From positions 310,219 to 374,218 of the forward strand of contig PLCN01000002.1 of the NCBI GenBank assembly GCA_003134785.1: a stretch of DNA of 64,000 nucleotides, read 5' to 3'. The number at the start of each line of letters is the position of its first letter. Position 1 is the first letter of the stretch. A program made the translations under genes and the position numbers. Shown one piece after another: positions 37,314-47,208 of this stretch. The stretch comes from Spartobacteria bacterium (GTDB lineage: Bacteria > Verrucomicrobiota > Verrucomicrobiia > Chthoniobacterales > UBA10450). The notes under the pieces were generated by a model, which made no database searches, had not been told where the DNA came from, and was given only the letters and a program-made list of their open reading frames with translations.

Positions 37314-37760
37314 CTAATCTGGAATCTCGGCCTCGACCAGCTTCGCCACCAGGATGAGTGATTCTTGCCATCCGAGGTAGCAAGCCTCCGGTGGAATGGC
37401 CGCGGGCACTCCTTCCTGCACGATGCTCAACTCAGTGCCGCAGGAGACTTTGCTCAGATTAATCGTCGTCCGCATTTCCCCGGGCAAGTTTGGGTCGTCA
37501 AACTTGTCGGTGTGGCGGATGCGTTCGTGAGGCGTCAGTTCGAGATATTCCCCGCCAAAGGAATGACTCGCGCCGGTGGTGAAGTTAGTAAACGACATTT
37601 TGAAGGTGCCGCCGACTTTCGCCTCCAGGTGGTGGACCTTGCCGGTGAATCCGTTCGGAGGAAGCCATTTGGCCATGGCGTCCGCATCAAGGAACGCGCG
37701 GTAGACTCTCTCAGGTGTAGCACGGATGACGCGATGAAGCCGGATGGTATTCGTGGACAT
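37314..37760 (-). CDS. SRPBCC/AHSA1-family protein
   Basis: MSTNTIRLHRVIRATPERVYRAFLDADAMAKWLPPNGFTGKVHHLEAKVGGTFKMSFTNFTTG...LTPHERIRHTDKF...GWQESLILVAKLVE. Confidence 0.93.
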   Translation of the reverse strand: MSTNTIRLHRVIRATPERVYRAFLDADAMAKWLPPNGFTGKVHHLEAKVGGTFKMSFTNFTTGASHSFGGEYLELTPHERIRHTDKFDDPNLPGEMRTTINLSKVSCGTELSIVQEGVPAAIPPEACYLGWQESLILVAKLVEAEIPD

Positions 37761-37944
37761 GATGATTACTCCCTTCGTTTCGGACTGCATGCAACTTCCC
37801 TAAGCCAGGCTGGGCGGGTTGTTAGGCCTCTCACACAACGGGCACAACGGAACACGACGGAAAAACGTTGCAAACCTTTGTGATCGTTGGAGACCGTTGT
37901 GCGAGATTTCGGAAGTGGCGAAGGTGCGGGGAAAAGCGTGAAGG

Positions 37945-39087
37945 ATGAAAAAAAGGAAACGCACGATCGGTTCGGTGTCGGCTCTGACGCTGGATGATTT
38001 GCGGCGGTTTGCGGTGGCTCGCTCGCTCTTTGCGCCGACGACTCTGCGGCGGGCGATTGCGCGAATGGGCTTTGTGCAGGCGGATCCGATTCGGGCGCCG
38101 GCCCGGGCGCAGGATCTGATTCTGCGCCAGCGGGTGAAGGGTTATCGGGCGGGCGATCTGGAACGGCACTATGAGTCGCTCGGAATTGAGGAGGATTTCT
38201 TTACCACCTACGGTTTTGTAACCAGAGAGGTGCAGGCTTTGATGCATCCGCGGCCGGATCTGCAAGTACCGGCGGAGGGGAATCAGCGGTCGTCGGCGGC
38301 GCAGCGGAAGAAGGCGCAATTGCTTCTGGAATTCGTCGAGGAGCGCGGCGCAGTGCATCCGCGTGAGGTGGAGGAGCATTTCGCGCACGGGACGGTGCGG
38401 AACTACTGGGGCGGCTCATCGCTCGCGACCACGCAAATGCTCGGAGTGATGCATTACCGTGGACTCCTCCGCGTGGCGCGACGCGAAAAGGGCATCCGGA
38501 TTTATCGCACTCATCGGCATGAAGCAGAACCGAGGGATGAAGCGGTGCGCCGGGCGCGGATCGATGCGCTGGTGGATGTGGCGGTGAACATTTATGCGCC
38601 GCTGCCGGGCGCGAGTCTGTCGTACTACGTGCGCCGGTTGCGCTACGCGGTGCCGCAATGGCAGGAAGAAATGACCGCGGCTTTACGACGGGCGCGCGAG
38701 CGGCTGGCGCACGCCCGAATCGAAGGCGTGGATTGGTATTGGCCTAACGAGGAGAACCCGCGGCGTGCGGAGGCGTCGGAAACAGTGCGATTGCTTGCGC
38801 CATTCGATCCGGTAGTGCACGATCGGAGCCGCTTCGAGTTGTTCTGGGGCTGGGTTTACCGCTTCGAGGCTTATACGCCGGCGCCGAAACGGAAGCTCGG
38901 TTACTACGCGCTCCCGTTGCTCTGGCGCGAGCGCGTGATCGGCTGGGGCAATCTCGCGGTGAAGAATGGTAACCTAACGAGTAATCTGGGCTATGTGGCA
39001 GGGAGGCCGCCGCGCGATCGCGCTTTCAAACGCGAACTCGAAGCGGAGCTGGAACGGATGCGGATCTTTCTCGGCGCGAAGGCTTAA
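37945..39087 (+). CDS. YcaQ-like winged-helix DNA-binding protein
   Basis: SLFAPTTLRRAIARMGFVQADPIRAPARAQDLILRQRVKGYRAGDLERHYESLGIEEDFFTTYGFV...LLAPFDPVVHDRSRFELFWGWVYRFEAYTPAPKRKLGYYALPLLWRERVIGWGNLAV. Confidence 0.88.
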   Translation: MKKRKRTIGSVSALTLDDLRRFAVARSLFAPTTLRRAIARMGFVQADPIRAPARAQDLILRQRVKGYRAGDLERHYESLGIEEDFFTTYGFVTREVQALMHPRPDLQVPAEGNQRSSAAQRKKAQLLLEFVEERGAVHPREVEEHFAHGTVRNYWGGSSLATTQMLGVMHYRGLLRVARREKGIRIYRTHRHEAEPRDEAVRRARIDALVDVAVNIYAPLPGASLSYYVRRLRYAVPQWQEEMTAALRRARERLAHARIEGVDWYWPNEENPRRAEASETVRLLAPFDPVVHDRSRFELFWGWVYRFEAYTPAPKRKLGYYALPLLWRERVIGWGNLAVKNGNLTSNLGYVAGRPPRDRAFKRELEAELERMRIFLGAKA

Positions 39088-39159
39088 CGGCGAAGCGGAG
39101 TTCAGACGCGCCGCGGATGGGCTGAGCCAGGACCTGGCCGCGTTTTGTGATCAGGATTC

Positions 39160-39223
39160 AAGGAGCGGCGGTTTACAAATCGCCGGCCTAGAACCGACGG
39201 CGGACTGGAGACCGCCGCTCCTT
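39160..39223. repeat. Inverted repeat AAGGAGCGGCGGT...ACCGCCGCTCCTT
   Basis: 13-bp exact arms at 39160-39172 and 39211-39223; ggagcggcRgtttacaaa also at 58140. Confidence 0.85.
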
Positions 39224-39308
39224 GGAAAAGAAATTTCTTTTGAAAAATCCTGTGTAATTTTTCTTTCACCGCATCCGTCATCGGGACGAGCGGCGATGAT
39301 CAAAGGGT

Positions 39309-40001
39309 ATGAACGAAGACTCGGATGGGCTCGATCCAAGCAATATGCCAGACATCGATCCGGCCGGCGGGCTCGATGACCTTCTGATTTTTGGCAACCC
39401 GGAAACGCGCCGACGCTTTTTGAAGCAGATGGCGGGGACGGGCGCTGCGATCACTTTGGGTCCGGCCCTCATGCGGATGGGATCGGCGCAGGCGGCGGGA
39501 GCTGCTTCGACCACGCTCGGCGGCGCGCCTGCGGGGACGGTGCCGGTTCATCTCAAGATCAACGGAACGGATCATGCGCTCGACCTCGATCCTCGCGTCA
39601 CGCTGCTCGACGCGCTCCGGGAGCGGTTGCAGCTGACGGGCTCCAAGAAAGGCTGCGATCATGGCCAGTGTGGGGCGTGCACGGTGCTGGTGAACGGGCG
39701 CCGCATTAATTCGTGCCTCAGCTTCGCGATCGCACACGACGGCGATGAGATCACGACTATCGAAGGTCTTGCGAACGGCGACGAACTCCATCCGGTGCAG
39801 GCGGCGTTCCTGGAGCACGATGGATTCCAGTGCGGCTATTGCACGCCGGGGCAAATCTGCTCCGCGGTGGCGTGTATAAAGGAAGGCCACACAAAGACGG
39901 ACGATGAAATTCGCGAATGGATGAGCGGCAATCTTTGCCGTTGCGGCGCATATCCGAATATCGTCGACGCCATCAAGGACGCGCGCGGCAAGAGCTCGTG
40001 A
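39309..40001 (+). CDS. Molybdenum hydroxylase 2Fe-2S subunit with Tat-like leader
   Basis: RRRFLKQMAGTGAAITLGPALM leader; GCDHGQCGACTVLVNGRRINSCL and CGYCTPGQICSAV...MSGNLCRCGAYPNIVDAI clusters. Confidence 0.95.
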   Translation: MNEDSDGLDPSNMPDIDPAGGLDDLLIFGNPETRRRFLKQMAGTGAAITLGPALMRMGSAQAAGAASTTLGGAPAGTVPVHLKINGTDHALDLDPRVTLLDALRERLQLTGSKKGCDHGQCGACTVLVNGRRINSCLSFAIAHDGDEITTIEGLANGDELHPVQAAFLEHDGFQCGYCTPGQICSAVACIKEGHTKTDDEIREWMSGNLCRCGAYPNIVDAIKDARGKSS

Positions 40002-40015
40002 GGGAAGAATGAGGA

Positions 40016-40088
40016 GCCACGGATTAACACTGATGAAACACGGATTTCAAAGATTTTTTATCCGTGGCTATCCGTGTTCATCCGTGGC
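40016..40088. repeat. Imperfect inverted repeat with periodic CACGGAT arms
   Basis: gccacggattaacactgatgaaacacggat versus atccgtggctatccgtgttcatccgtggc. Confidence 0.8.
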
Positions 40089-40112
40089 CAAGAATAATTC
40101 TGCTTCGCTCGC

Positions 40113-41111
40113 ATGAACCCGTTTACCTACATAAAGGCGCGGGACGCCTCCCAGGCGGTCAGTGGCATCGCCGCGAAACCGCAAACGAAGTTTCTCGGCG
40201 GCGGCACCAATCTGATCGACTTGATGAAGATGGGCGTGGAGACGCCGGCGCAATTGATCGACATCACGCGTCTGCCGCTGACGCAGGTGGAGGAATTGCC
40301 GGGCGGCAAAGGTGTCCGGATCGGCGCGCTCGCGCGGAATTCCGATGTGGCGGAACACTCGCTCATTCAGCAGCGCTACCCGGTGCTGAGCCAGGCTTTC
40401 CTCGCGGGCGCGAGCCCACAGTTACGCAACATGGCCACTGTCGGCGGCAATCTTTTGCAGCGGACGCGCTGTTATTATTTCTACGACCCGGCGTTTCCGA
40501 AGTGCAACAAACGGAATCCGGGAAGCGGTTGCGGTGCGCTCGAAGGCTATAACCGCATCCACGCGATTCTCGGGCAGAGCGACCAGTGCATCGCGACGAA
40601 TCCGAGCGACATGAATGTCGCGCTGGCGGCGCTCGATGCGGTCGTTCGCGTGCAGGGACCGAAAGGCGAACGCGAAATTCCAATTGCCGATTTTCATCGG
40701 CTGCCGGGCAGCACGCCAAACATTGAGACCAATCTTCAACCTGACGAACTCATCACCGCGATCGATTTGCCCGCGATTCCGTTCGCGGCGCGATCGCATT
40801 ATTTGAAAGTGCGCGATCGCGCGAGCTATGCGTTCGCGATTGTGAGCGTGGCGGCAGCGCTCGAGCTTGGCGCGGACAGGAAAATCACGGCCGCGCGCAT
40901 TGCGCTCGGCGGGGTTGCGCACAAACCGTGGCGTGCGCAAAAAGCCGAAAAGGAACTGATCGGCAAAACTGCCGACGAAAAAACTTTTCGCGCGGCCGCA
41001 GAAGCGGAACTGGCGGCGGCGAAAGGGTACAAGCACAACTCATTCAAGATCGAGCTGGCAAAGCGCAGCATTGTTCGTGCGCTCAGTACCCTAACGGCAA
41101 TGGCGTCATGA
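40113..41111 (+). CDS. Molybdenum hydroxylase FAD-binding subunit
   Basis: MNPFTYIKARDASQAVSGIAAKPQTKFLGGGTNLIDLMKMGVE...PQLRNMATVGGNLLQRTRCYYFYDPAFPKCNKRNPGSGCGALEGYNRIHAILG. Confidence 0.95.
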   Translation: MNPFTYIKARDASQAVSGIAAKPQTKFLGGGTNLIDLMKMGVETPAQLIDITRLPLTQVEELPGGKGVRIGALARNSDVAEHSLIQQRYPVLSQAFLAGASPQLRNMATVGGNLLQRTRCYYFYDPAFPKCNKRNPGSGCGALEGYNRIHAILGQSDQCIATNPSDMNVALAALDAVVRVQGPKGEREIPIADFHRLPGSTPNIETNLQPDELITAIDLPAIPFAARSHYLKVRDRASYAFAIVSVAAALELGADRKITAARIALGGVAHKPWRAQKAEKELIGKTADEKTFRAAAEAELAAAKGYKHNSFKIELAKRSIVRALSTLTAMAS

Positions 41112-41137
41112 GTACGATTGGCGCGGAGCACATTGAG

Positions 41138-41271
41138 GGGGAGCGCAGGCTGCCGGCCTGCAGTTTGCGGCAGCTTGCCGCAAACATCCGAGACGAGTCC
41201 ACACTAAGGGCGTGGCGAAGATTCCGTCCGGCAAGCTGCCGGACGGTGCAGGCTGGCAGCCTGCGCTCCCC
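41138..41271. repeat. Complex palindromic element at the 5' edge of the molybdopterin-subunit gene
   Basis: ggggagcgcaggctgccggcctgca (41138-41162) pairs with tgcaggctggcagcctgcgctcccc (41247-41271), 24/25; inner hairpins gtttgcggcagcttgccgcaaac and gtccggcaagctgccggac. Confidence 0.9.
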
Positions 41272-41292
41272 AAAGCAGAGCGCGACACGGTT

Positions 41293-43527
41293 ATGAGTGC
41301 AACGATTGGACCTGCAAGAAGCCGAGTAGACGGGCGGCTGAAAGTAACCGGCGCGGCGAAATACTCGGTCGAGTTTGAAGTGCCGGAGTGCGCATACGGC
41401 TGGACGGTGGAAAGCAATATCGCGAAAGGGAAAATCACCGCGATCGATGCGAAGGCAGCGCAAGGAGCGCCCGGCGTGCTGGCGGTGTTGACGCACCTGA
41501 ACACGCCAAAGTTCAAGAGCGCGCCGAAGAAAGAAGGGGGCGGCGGTGGCAGCGGGATTCGCAATGAAGAACGTTTTCCGCTGAACGACGACGAGGTGCA
41601 TTACGCCGGGCAGTATGTTGCACTGGTCGTGGCGAAGACGATCGAGCAGGCGCGGCATGCCGCTTCGCTGGTCCTCGTGAGCTATGCGCCGGAGGAGCCG
41701 CTGCTCACGATGGAAGCCGCCGAGCACAAGGCGGAGAAGCCGAAGAAAAACAATGACGAGCATGTGCAGATCAAGAAGGGCGATGTCGAGGCCGCGTTGA
41801 AGGACGCGAGTCTGGTCAAGATCGAGCAGACCTACATCACGCCGACGGAGACGCATAACCCGATCGAGATGTCGGGCACGATCGCGGTGTGGGAGGGCGA
41901 CCAGAAGCTCACGCTCTATGACGCGACGCAGTTTGTGAAAGGCGTGCAGAATATATTGGCGCACGCCTTCGGACTCGAGCTCGAGAATGTGCGGATCATC
42001 TGTCCGTTCGTGGGCGGGGCGTTTGGCTGCAAAGGCGCGGTCTGGATGCACGTGCTGCTGGCGGCGATGGGCGCGAAGGTTGCCGGCGTTCCGGTCAAGA
42101 TGCACGTCACGCGCCGGAACATGTTTGTCGGCGCCGGCCATCGCACGCCGACACGCCAGACTCTCTCGCTCGCCGCGACGCGTGACGGAAAGCTGCAAGC
42201 GATCCAACATGTGAGCGAGACACTCACTTCAACCGTTGGCCAGTTCACGGAATCGTGCGGCGCGCGTTCGACGGGTGTGATGTACGAGAGCCCGGCGATC
42301 CGGGTGGAGGAAACGGTTTTTCCGGTGAATGTCTCAACGCCCACCTTCATGCGCGCACCGGGCGAATGTCCCGGAACGTACGCGCTCGAGTGCGCGCTCG
42401 ACGAGCTGGCCATCGCCTTGAAGATCGATCCGGTCGCATTGCGGCTGGCGAATCACGCGGACAATCATCCGATTAAAAACGTTCCGTTCAGCGCGAAGCA
42501 CCTCAAGGAGGCGTATCAGCTCGGCGCGGAAAAGTTTGGCTGGGCGAAACGCAATCCCGAGCCGCGCTCGATGCGTGACGGCGATCTTCTCGTCGGGTGG
42601 GGCATGGCGACGGCCACGTATCCCGCGCACAAGATGAGCGCGGCGGCAAAGGTGCAGTTGCGGGCGAACAACACCGCGACGGTGCAATGCGCCACGCACG
42701 ATCTTGGGACCGGCGCATACACCGCCTTCACCCAAATTTCCTCTGAGCAATTAGGGCTGCCTTTCGAGAATATTACTTTCGAGCTCGGGAAATCCGATTT
42801 TCCATTTGGACCAGTCGCGGGCGGTTCGAATTCCACCGGCACAGTCGGCACCGCGATTCATGAAGTCGCCGGTCTTCTGCACAAAGCTCTCGCGGAACTC
42901 GCGGTGAAGGATTCCAAATCGCCGCTCTTCAATTTGAAGACGGACGACATCGCGATGGTCGCGCCGGGGCGAATCGGATTGAAAAACGACACGACGAAAT
43001 CCGATGCCTACGCCGACATCCTCAAGCGCGCCGGCAAAGATTCGCTCGAAGTGCAGAGCGAACAAAAGCCGCCGGAAGAAAACAAGAAGCTGGCCTTCCA
43101 ATCCTGGGGCGCGCATTTCTGCGAAGTGAAAATCGATCCCCTTCTGCCGCGGGTGCAGGTGACGCGCGTGGTGAGCGTGATGAATTGCGGGCGCATCGTC
43201 AGTGCGAAAACTGCGCGCAGTCAAATCATGGGCGGCGTGGTCATGGGCATCGGCATGGCGTTGACGGAAGAGACTTCCTACGACCCGGGAACCGGATTGC
43301 CGGTAACGCGGAACCTGGCCGATTACCACGTGCCGACGAACGCGGATGTACCGGAGATCGACGTCGCGTTCGTGGGCGAACCCGATTTCGCGTTCAACCC
43401 GATCGGCGCGCGCGGGATGGGCGAGATCGGAATCACCGGCATCGCCGCCGCGATCGCGAACGCTGTTTACCACGCCACCGGCAAACGGATTCGCGATTTG
43501 CCCATTACGCAGGACAAGTTGATTTGA
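41293..43527 (+). CDS. Molybdenum hydroxylase molybdopterin-binding subunit
   Basis: MSATIGPARSRVDGRLKVTGAAKYSVEF...PFVGGAFGCKGAVWMHVLLAAMGAK...MRAPGECPGTYALECALDELA...GARGMGEIGITGIAAAIANAVYHATGKRIRDLPI. Confidence 0.95.
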   Translation: MSATIGPARSRVDGRLKVTGAAKYSVEFEVPECAYGWTVESNIAKGKITAIDAKAAQGAPGVLAVLTHLNTPKFKSAPKKEGGGGGSGIRNEERFPLNDDEVHYAGQYVALVVAKTIEQARHAASLVLVSYAPEEPLLTMEAAEHKAEKPKKNNDEHVQIKKGDVEAALKDASLVKIEQTYITPTETHNPIEMSGTIAVWEGDQKLTLYDATQFVKGVQNILAHAFGLELENVRIICPFVGGAFGCKGAVWMHVLLAAMGAKVAGVPVKMHVTRRNMFVGAGHRTPTRQTLSLAATRDGKLQAIQHVSETLTSTVGQFTESCGARSTGVMYESPAIRVEETVFPVNVSTPTFMRAPGECPGTYALECALDELAIALKIDPVALRLANHADNHPIKNVPFSAKHLKEAYQLGAEKFGWAKRNPEPRSMRDGDLLVGWGMATATYPAHKMSAAAKVQLRANNTATVQCATHDLGTGAYTAFTQISSEQLGLPFENITFELGKSDFPFGPVAGGSNSTGTVGTAIHEVAGLLHKALAELAVKDSKSPLFNLKTDDIAMVAPGRIGLKNDTTKSDAYADILKRAGKDSLEVQSEQKPPEENKKLAFQSWGAHFCEVKIDPLLPRVQVTRVVSVMNCGRIVSAKTARSQIMGGVVMGIGMALTEETSYDPGTGLPVTRNLADYHVPTNADVPEIDVAFVGEPDFAFNPIGARGMGEIGITGIAAAIANAVYHATGKRIRDLPITQDKLI

Positions 43528-43623
43528 AATCAAAGAAGGGCCTACTCCGAGAGGTCCGCAACTGTGTGTTTTAAGTCCTAATCACGATTTCGAAATCGCC
43601 GCTCTTTGAGGCGACACAATCAT

Positions 43624-44097
43624 ATGAGCGAAATTGGCCTGACGGTGAATGCCAGGAAGCGCGTTGTGAATGTTGATGACGACATGCCGCTCGTTTGGAT
43701 TTTACGGGACACGCTGGCATTGACCGGGACAAAGTTTGGCTGCGGTGTCGGTGTCTGTGGTTCCTGCACCGTGCTGGAAAATGGGAAGGCAGTCCGCTCC
43801 TGCCAGATTCCTGCGAGCGAAGCGAAGGAACGCGCTTTTGTAACGATAGAAGGGCTCTCACTCGATGCGAGTCATCCGTGTCAGCGCGCATGGCTCGAGG
43901 AAGACGTCGCGCAATGCGGCTTCTGCCAGCCGGGAATGATCCTGACGGCGTGCGGACTTTTGCGCGATCATCCAAATCCGACTGACGAAGAAATCAATAC
44001 CGTGATGTCGGATTCCGTGTGCCGATGCGGAACCTACCCGCGCATGCGCAAGGCGATCCGGCGGGCAGCGGCGTTGTTACGGGAGCAGAAACGATGA
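43624..44097 (+). CDS. 2Fe-2S subunit of a second (isoquinoline 1-oxidoreductase-like) molybdenum hydroxylase
   Basis: MSEIGLTVNARKRVVNVDDDMPLVWILRDTLALTGTKFGCGVGVCGSCTVLENGKAVRSC...CGFCQPGMILTACGLL...DSVCRCGTYPRMRKAI. Confidence 0.94.
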   Translation: MSEIGLTVNARKRVVNVDDDMPLVWILRDTLALTGTKFGCGVGVCGSCTVLENGKAVRSCQIPASEAKERAFVTIEGLSLDASHPCQRAWLEEDVAQCGFCQPGMILTACGLLRDHPNPTDEEINTVMSDSVCRCGTYPRMRKAIRRAAALLREQKR

Positions 44098-46262
44098 TCG
44101 CTTCGCGCCGAGCGTTTCTGAAAACTGCCGTTCTCGGCAGCGCATCTCTCGTGATCGGCTTCGACGGCTCCGGGCTGCTCTACGCCGTGGAAGCAAAACC
44201 AGGGACCCAGTTCCAACCAAACAACTGGGTCCGCATCGATCTCGACGGCTCCGTCACGTTAACGATTGGAAAATCGGAGATGGGTCAGGGAGTTCGGACT
44301 TCACTCGCCATGATTTTGGCCGAGGAGTTGGAAGCCGATTGGACGCGCATCAAGCTAGCGCAGGCGTCCCCCAGCGCGGTCTTCGACGACCTCGGTACGG
44401 GTGGCAGTGACAGTATGCGAGATGGCTGGAGAACGTTGCGCAAAGCAGGAGCGGCCGCGCGGGAGATGCTGGCTACCGCTGCGGCGGCGCGATGGAAAGT
44501 CGATCGTGCCAGCTGCGCAGCATCGAACGGTGCCATCGTTCATTTGCCAACCAATCGACGATTTGATTACGGCGCGCTGGTTACCGATGCCGGTAAACTG
44601 CCGTTGCCGAAAGAGCCGTCGCTCAAAAATGCAGCCGACTTCAAGATCGTGGGCCAGCGGACGCCGCGCATCGACGGCCGGGACATCGTGAGTGGGAAAG
44701 CGCTCTACGGCATCGACGCAAAGATTCCCGGAATGTTGCACGCCTCCCTCGAACGGCCCCCGTTCGAGGGGGCGAAACCGAAACGAATGCAGGAAGAGAA
44801 AGCACGTGCCATCCGAGGCGTTCGTACGATCGCCAAGACCTCACGCGGAATTGCGGTCGTCGGCGACACGACGTGGGCCGCAATCAAAGGCCGGACGGCT
44901 CTCGCCGTCGAGTGGGATGATCCACCCGCCGGGGCCTTCGATTCCGAAGCTCATGAGAAGCTGCTCGAAGCCGCATCACGCGAGCGGGGCTTTATCACAC
45001 GGACTGAAAAACCGCCGCCCGCCACTGGTGCTGTCGCGAAAACAATCGAAGCGACTTACCACTATCCATTCTATGCGCACGCGCCGGTCGAGACGATGAA
45101 CTGCGTCGCGGATGTGCGCGGCGATCGCTGCACGATCTGGGTGGGGACGCAGGCGCCTAACAAGTTGCAGAAACAAGTCGCGGAGCTGCTCCATACCACA
45201 CCCGAAAAGGTCGAAGTGAATCTCACCCTGATTGGCGGCGGCTTTGGACGGCGGCTCGCCGTGGAATATGCCTTGGAAGCAGCAGAAATTTCGCGCGTTG
45301 CGAAGGCGCCGGTCCAACTCCTTTGGTCGCGGCCCGACGACATGAAGCATGGCCATTTCCAGGCCGCTTCCGTGCATCACCTCGCGGGAGGCTTCGACGC
45401 GCAAGGTGCGCCGATCTCGTGGCGGCACACTAAGGCGGGCTCGTTTCACAACATCTCTCCGCTCGACCCGAAGGAAGTCCATGACGCTGCCTGGTATCAG
45501 GATTGGTCGTGGGGCACTTACGACGTGCCCTACGCATTTCCGGACATAGAGACCGCGTACGTGACGGTCGATTTGCCGGTGAAACATGGGCCCTGGCGCG
45601 CGGTCTTCGCGCCCTCGAGCGTGTTCGCGCGCGAAGCGTTCATCGACGAGATGGCGCACGTGCACGGCACCGATCCGCTGGCATTCCGCCTCGATCTTCT
45701 GAGAGGCGCTGACATCGTCAAAGCAGGCACGACCACTATTGATCGTCGGCGTTTGCGCCGTGTGCTGGAGGTTGTGCGGGACAAGTCCAGTTGGGGCTCG
45801 CCGCTCCCCCAGGGCCACGGCCGCGGTGTGGCCTGCAACGCTTACTTCGGCCACACTTACATAGCCTATGTCGTCGATCTCGGTGTCGATCACGATGGAA
45901 AAGTACGCGTCGAGCGAGTCGTTGCAGCCGTCGATTGTGGAATCGTGGTGAACCCAATTGGCGTCGAACAACAGATCGAGGGTGGAATAATCTGGGGCAT
46001 CTCCTCTGCTCTCGGTGGTGAAATCACTTTCCGCGGCGGCGTTGCGCAACAAGGCACCTATGCTGATTTCGCCGTGGCACGCATGCGCGACACACCTGCG
46101 GTCGAAGTGCATATTCTACCGAGCGATGCGTCCGAACCATTTGGGATGGGCGAACCGCCGGTGCCGCCCATTGTGCCGGCAATTACCAACGCTGTTTTTG
46201 CTGCGACCGGAAAACGGATTCGGCGTTTGCCAATTCGACCAGAAGAGTTGAAAGCCGTCTGA
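44094..46262 (+). CDS. Molybdopterin-binding subunit of isoquinoline 1-oxidoreductase-like hydroxylase
   Basis: MIASRRAFLKTAVLGSASLVIGF leader; GSVTLTIGKSEMGQGVRTSLAMILAEELEADW; overlaps upstream stop. Confidence 0.94.
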   Translation: MIASRRAFLKTAVLGSASLVIGFDGSGLLYAVEAKPGTQFQPNNWVRIDLDGSVTLTIGKSEMGQGVRTSLAMILAEELEADWTRIKLAQASPSAVFDDLGTGGSDSMRDGWRTLRKAGAAAREMLATAAAARWKVDRASCAASNGAIVHLPTNRRFDYGALVTDAGKLPLPKEPSLKNAADFKIVGQRTPRIDGRDIVSGKALYGIDAKIPGMLHASLERPPFEGAKPKRMQEEKARAIRGVRTIAKTSRGIAVVGDTTWAAIKGRTALAVEWDDPPAGAFDSEAHEKLLEAASRERGFITRTEKPPPATGAVAKTIEATYHYPFYAHAPVETMNCVADVRGDRCTIWVGTQAPNKLQKQVAELLHTTPEKVEVNLTLIGGGFGRRLAVEYALEAAEISRVAKAPVQLLWSRPDDMKHGHFQAASVHHLAGGFDAQGAPISWRHTKAGSFHNISPLDPKEVHDAAWYQDWSWGTYDVPYAFPDIETAYVTVDLPVKHGPWRAVFAPSSVFAREAFIDEMAHVHGTDPLAFRLDLLRGADIVKAGTTTIDRRRLRRVLEVVRDKSSWGSPLPQGHGRGVACNAYFGHTYIAYVVDLGVDHDGKVRVERVVAAVDCGIVVNPIGVEQQIEGGIIWGISSALGGEITFRGGVAQQGTYADFAVARMRDTPAVEVHILPSDASEPFGMGEPPVPPIVPAITNAVFAATGKRIRRLPIRPEELKAV

Positions 46263-46272
46263 GGCCTAACGA

Positions 46273-47208
46273 ATGAAAGAGATAGTCGACATTATTCGCG
46301 CATTTCAAAGCCATCGCGGTCGGTCGCTCGCCCTGGCCACTCTGGTGCGCGCGCAAGGATCCAGTTATCGCCGGCCCGGCGCGCACATGCTCGTTTGCCC
46401 GGATGGCACCACGGTCGGCTCTCTCAGCGGCGGATGTCTCGAGGAGGAAGTTGCGCGGCGTGCCTTTGAGGTGATTCAAACGGGCGCGCCTTCGCTGATG
46501 AGCTTCGACACGCGTCTTCGTTTTGGTTGCAACGGCGCGATCGAGGTTTTCGTGGAAGTCGGGCGCGCGAGTTTTTTCTCCCAGCTGGCGGAACATTTTG
46601 CGGCGCGTCGCAATTGTCGCGCGATGACTGTTTTCTCGGGAGTCGTCGGCCAGCTCGGCACGCGGATGCTGGGAGTGGGGGAAGAACCGCTCACGGAGGC
46701 GTTCGTGCAGGAGATCAAGGCTCCAATTCAACTTCTGATTTTCGGCGACGGTCCGGACAGCATTCCCGTGCGCTCTTTCGCGCAAACCTTGGGCTGGAGC
46801 GTAATCGACATCGATCAAGCGTCCGATCTCCCGACGCGAGCCGACGAGCGGACCGCTGCCGTCGTCAAGTCACATAATTACGGACGAGATTTCGCGGCCC
46901 TGCGCCATCTGCTCCAGCTTGATCTTCGTTATGTCGGGCTTCTCGGTCCACGCAAGCGCCGCGATCAGCTTCTAGGCGCGCTCCTCGACGATGGCGTCTC
47001 GCTCGATTCCGAACTTTTTGCTCCGGCTGGCCTCGATCTCGGCGCGGAAACACCGGAGGAGATCGCGCTCGCCCTCATCGCGGAAATTCAAACGGTGTTC
47101 GCTGACGCGAGCGGTGAATCACTGCGCGATCGGAAGGCGCCGATCCACGGATGGAATGTCGCCCGCGCTCACACGCAAGTGGCGAAATGCGAAGCGTTGG
47201 CGCGATAA
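46273..47208 (+). CDS. XdhC-family molybdenum hydroxylase maturation protein
   Basis: GRSLALATLVRAQGSSYRRPGAHMLVCPDGTTVGSLSGGCLEEEVARRAFEVIQTG...LLGPRKRRDQLL...GLDLGAETPEEIALALIAEI. Confidence 0.95.
   Translation: MKEIVDIIRAFQSHRGRSLALATLVRAQGSSYRRPGAHMLVCPDGTTVGSLSGGCLEEEVARRAFEVIQTGAPSLMSFDTRLRFGCNGAIEVFVEVGRASFFSQLAEHFAARRNCRAMTVFSGVVGQLGTRMLGVGEEPLTEAFVQEIKAPIQLLIFGDGPDSIPVRSFAQTLGWSVIDIDQASDLPTRADERTAAVVKSHNYGRDFAALRHLLQLDLRYVGLLGPRKRRDQLLGALLDDGVSLDSELFAPAGLDLGAETPEEIALALIAEIQTVFADASGESLRDRKAPIHGWNVARAHTQVAKCEALAR

Noticed and set aside
44976-46112. 378-aa minus-strand ORF opposite the molybdopterin subunit
   Set aside because: His/Arg-rich shadow ORF; plus strand encodes a recognisable enzyme. 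Same reasoning for 41083-42210, 42751-43533, 934-1851, 14994-16022 and 20238-21023.
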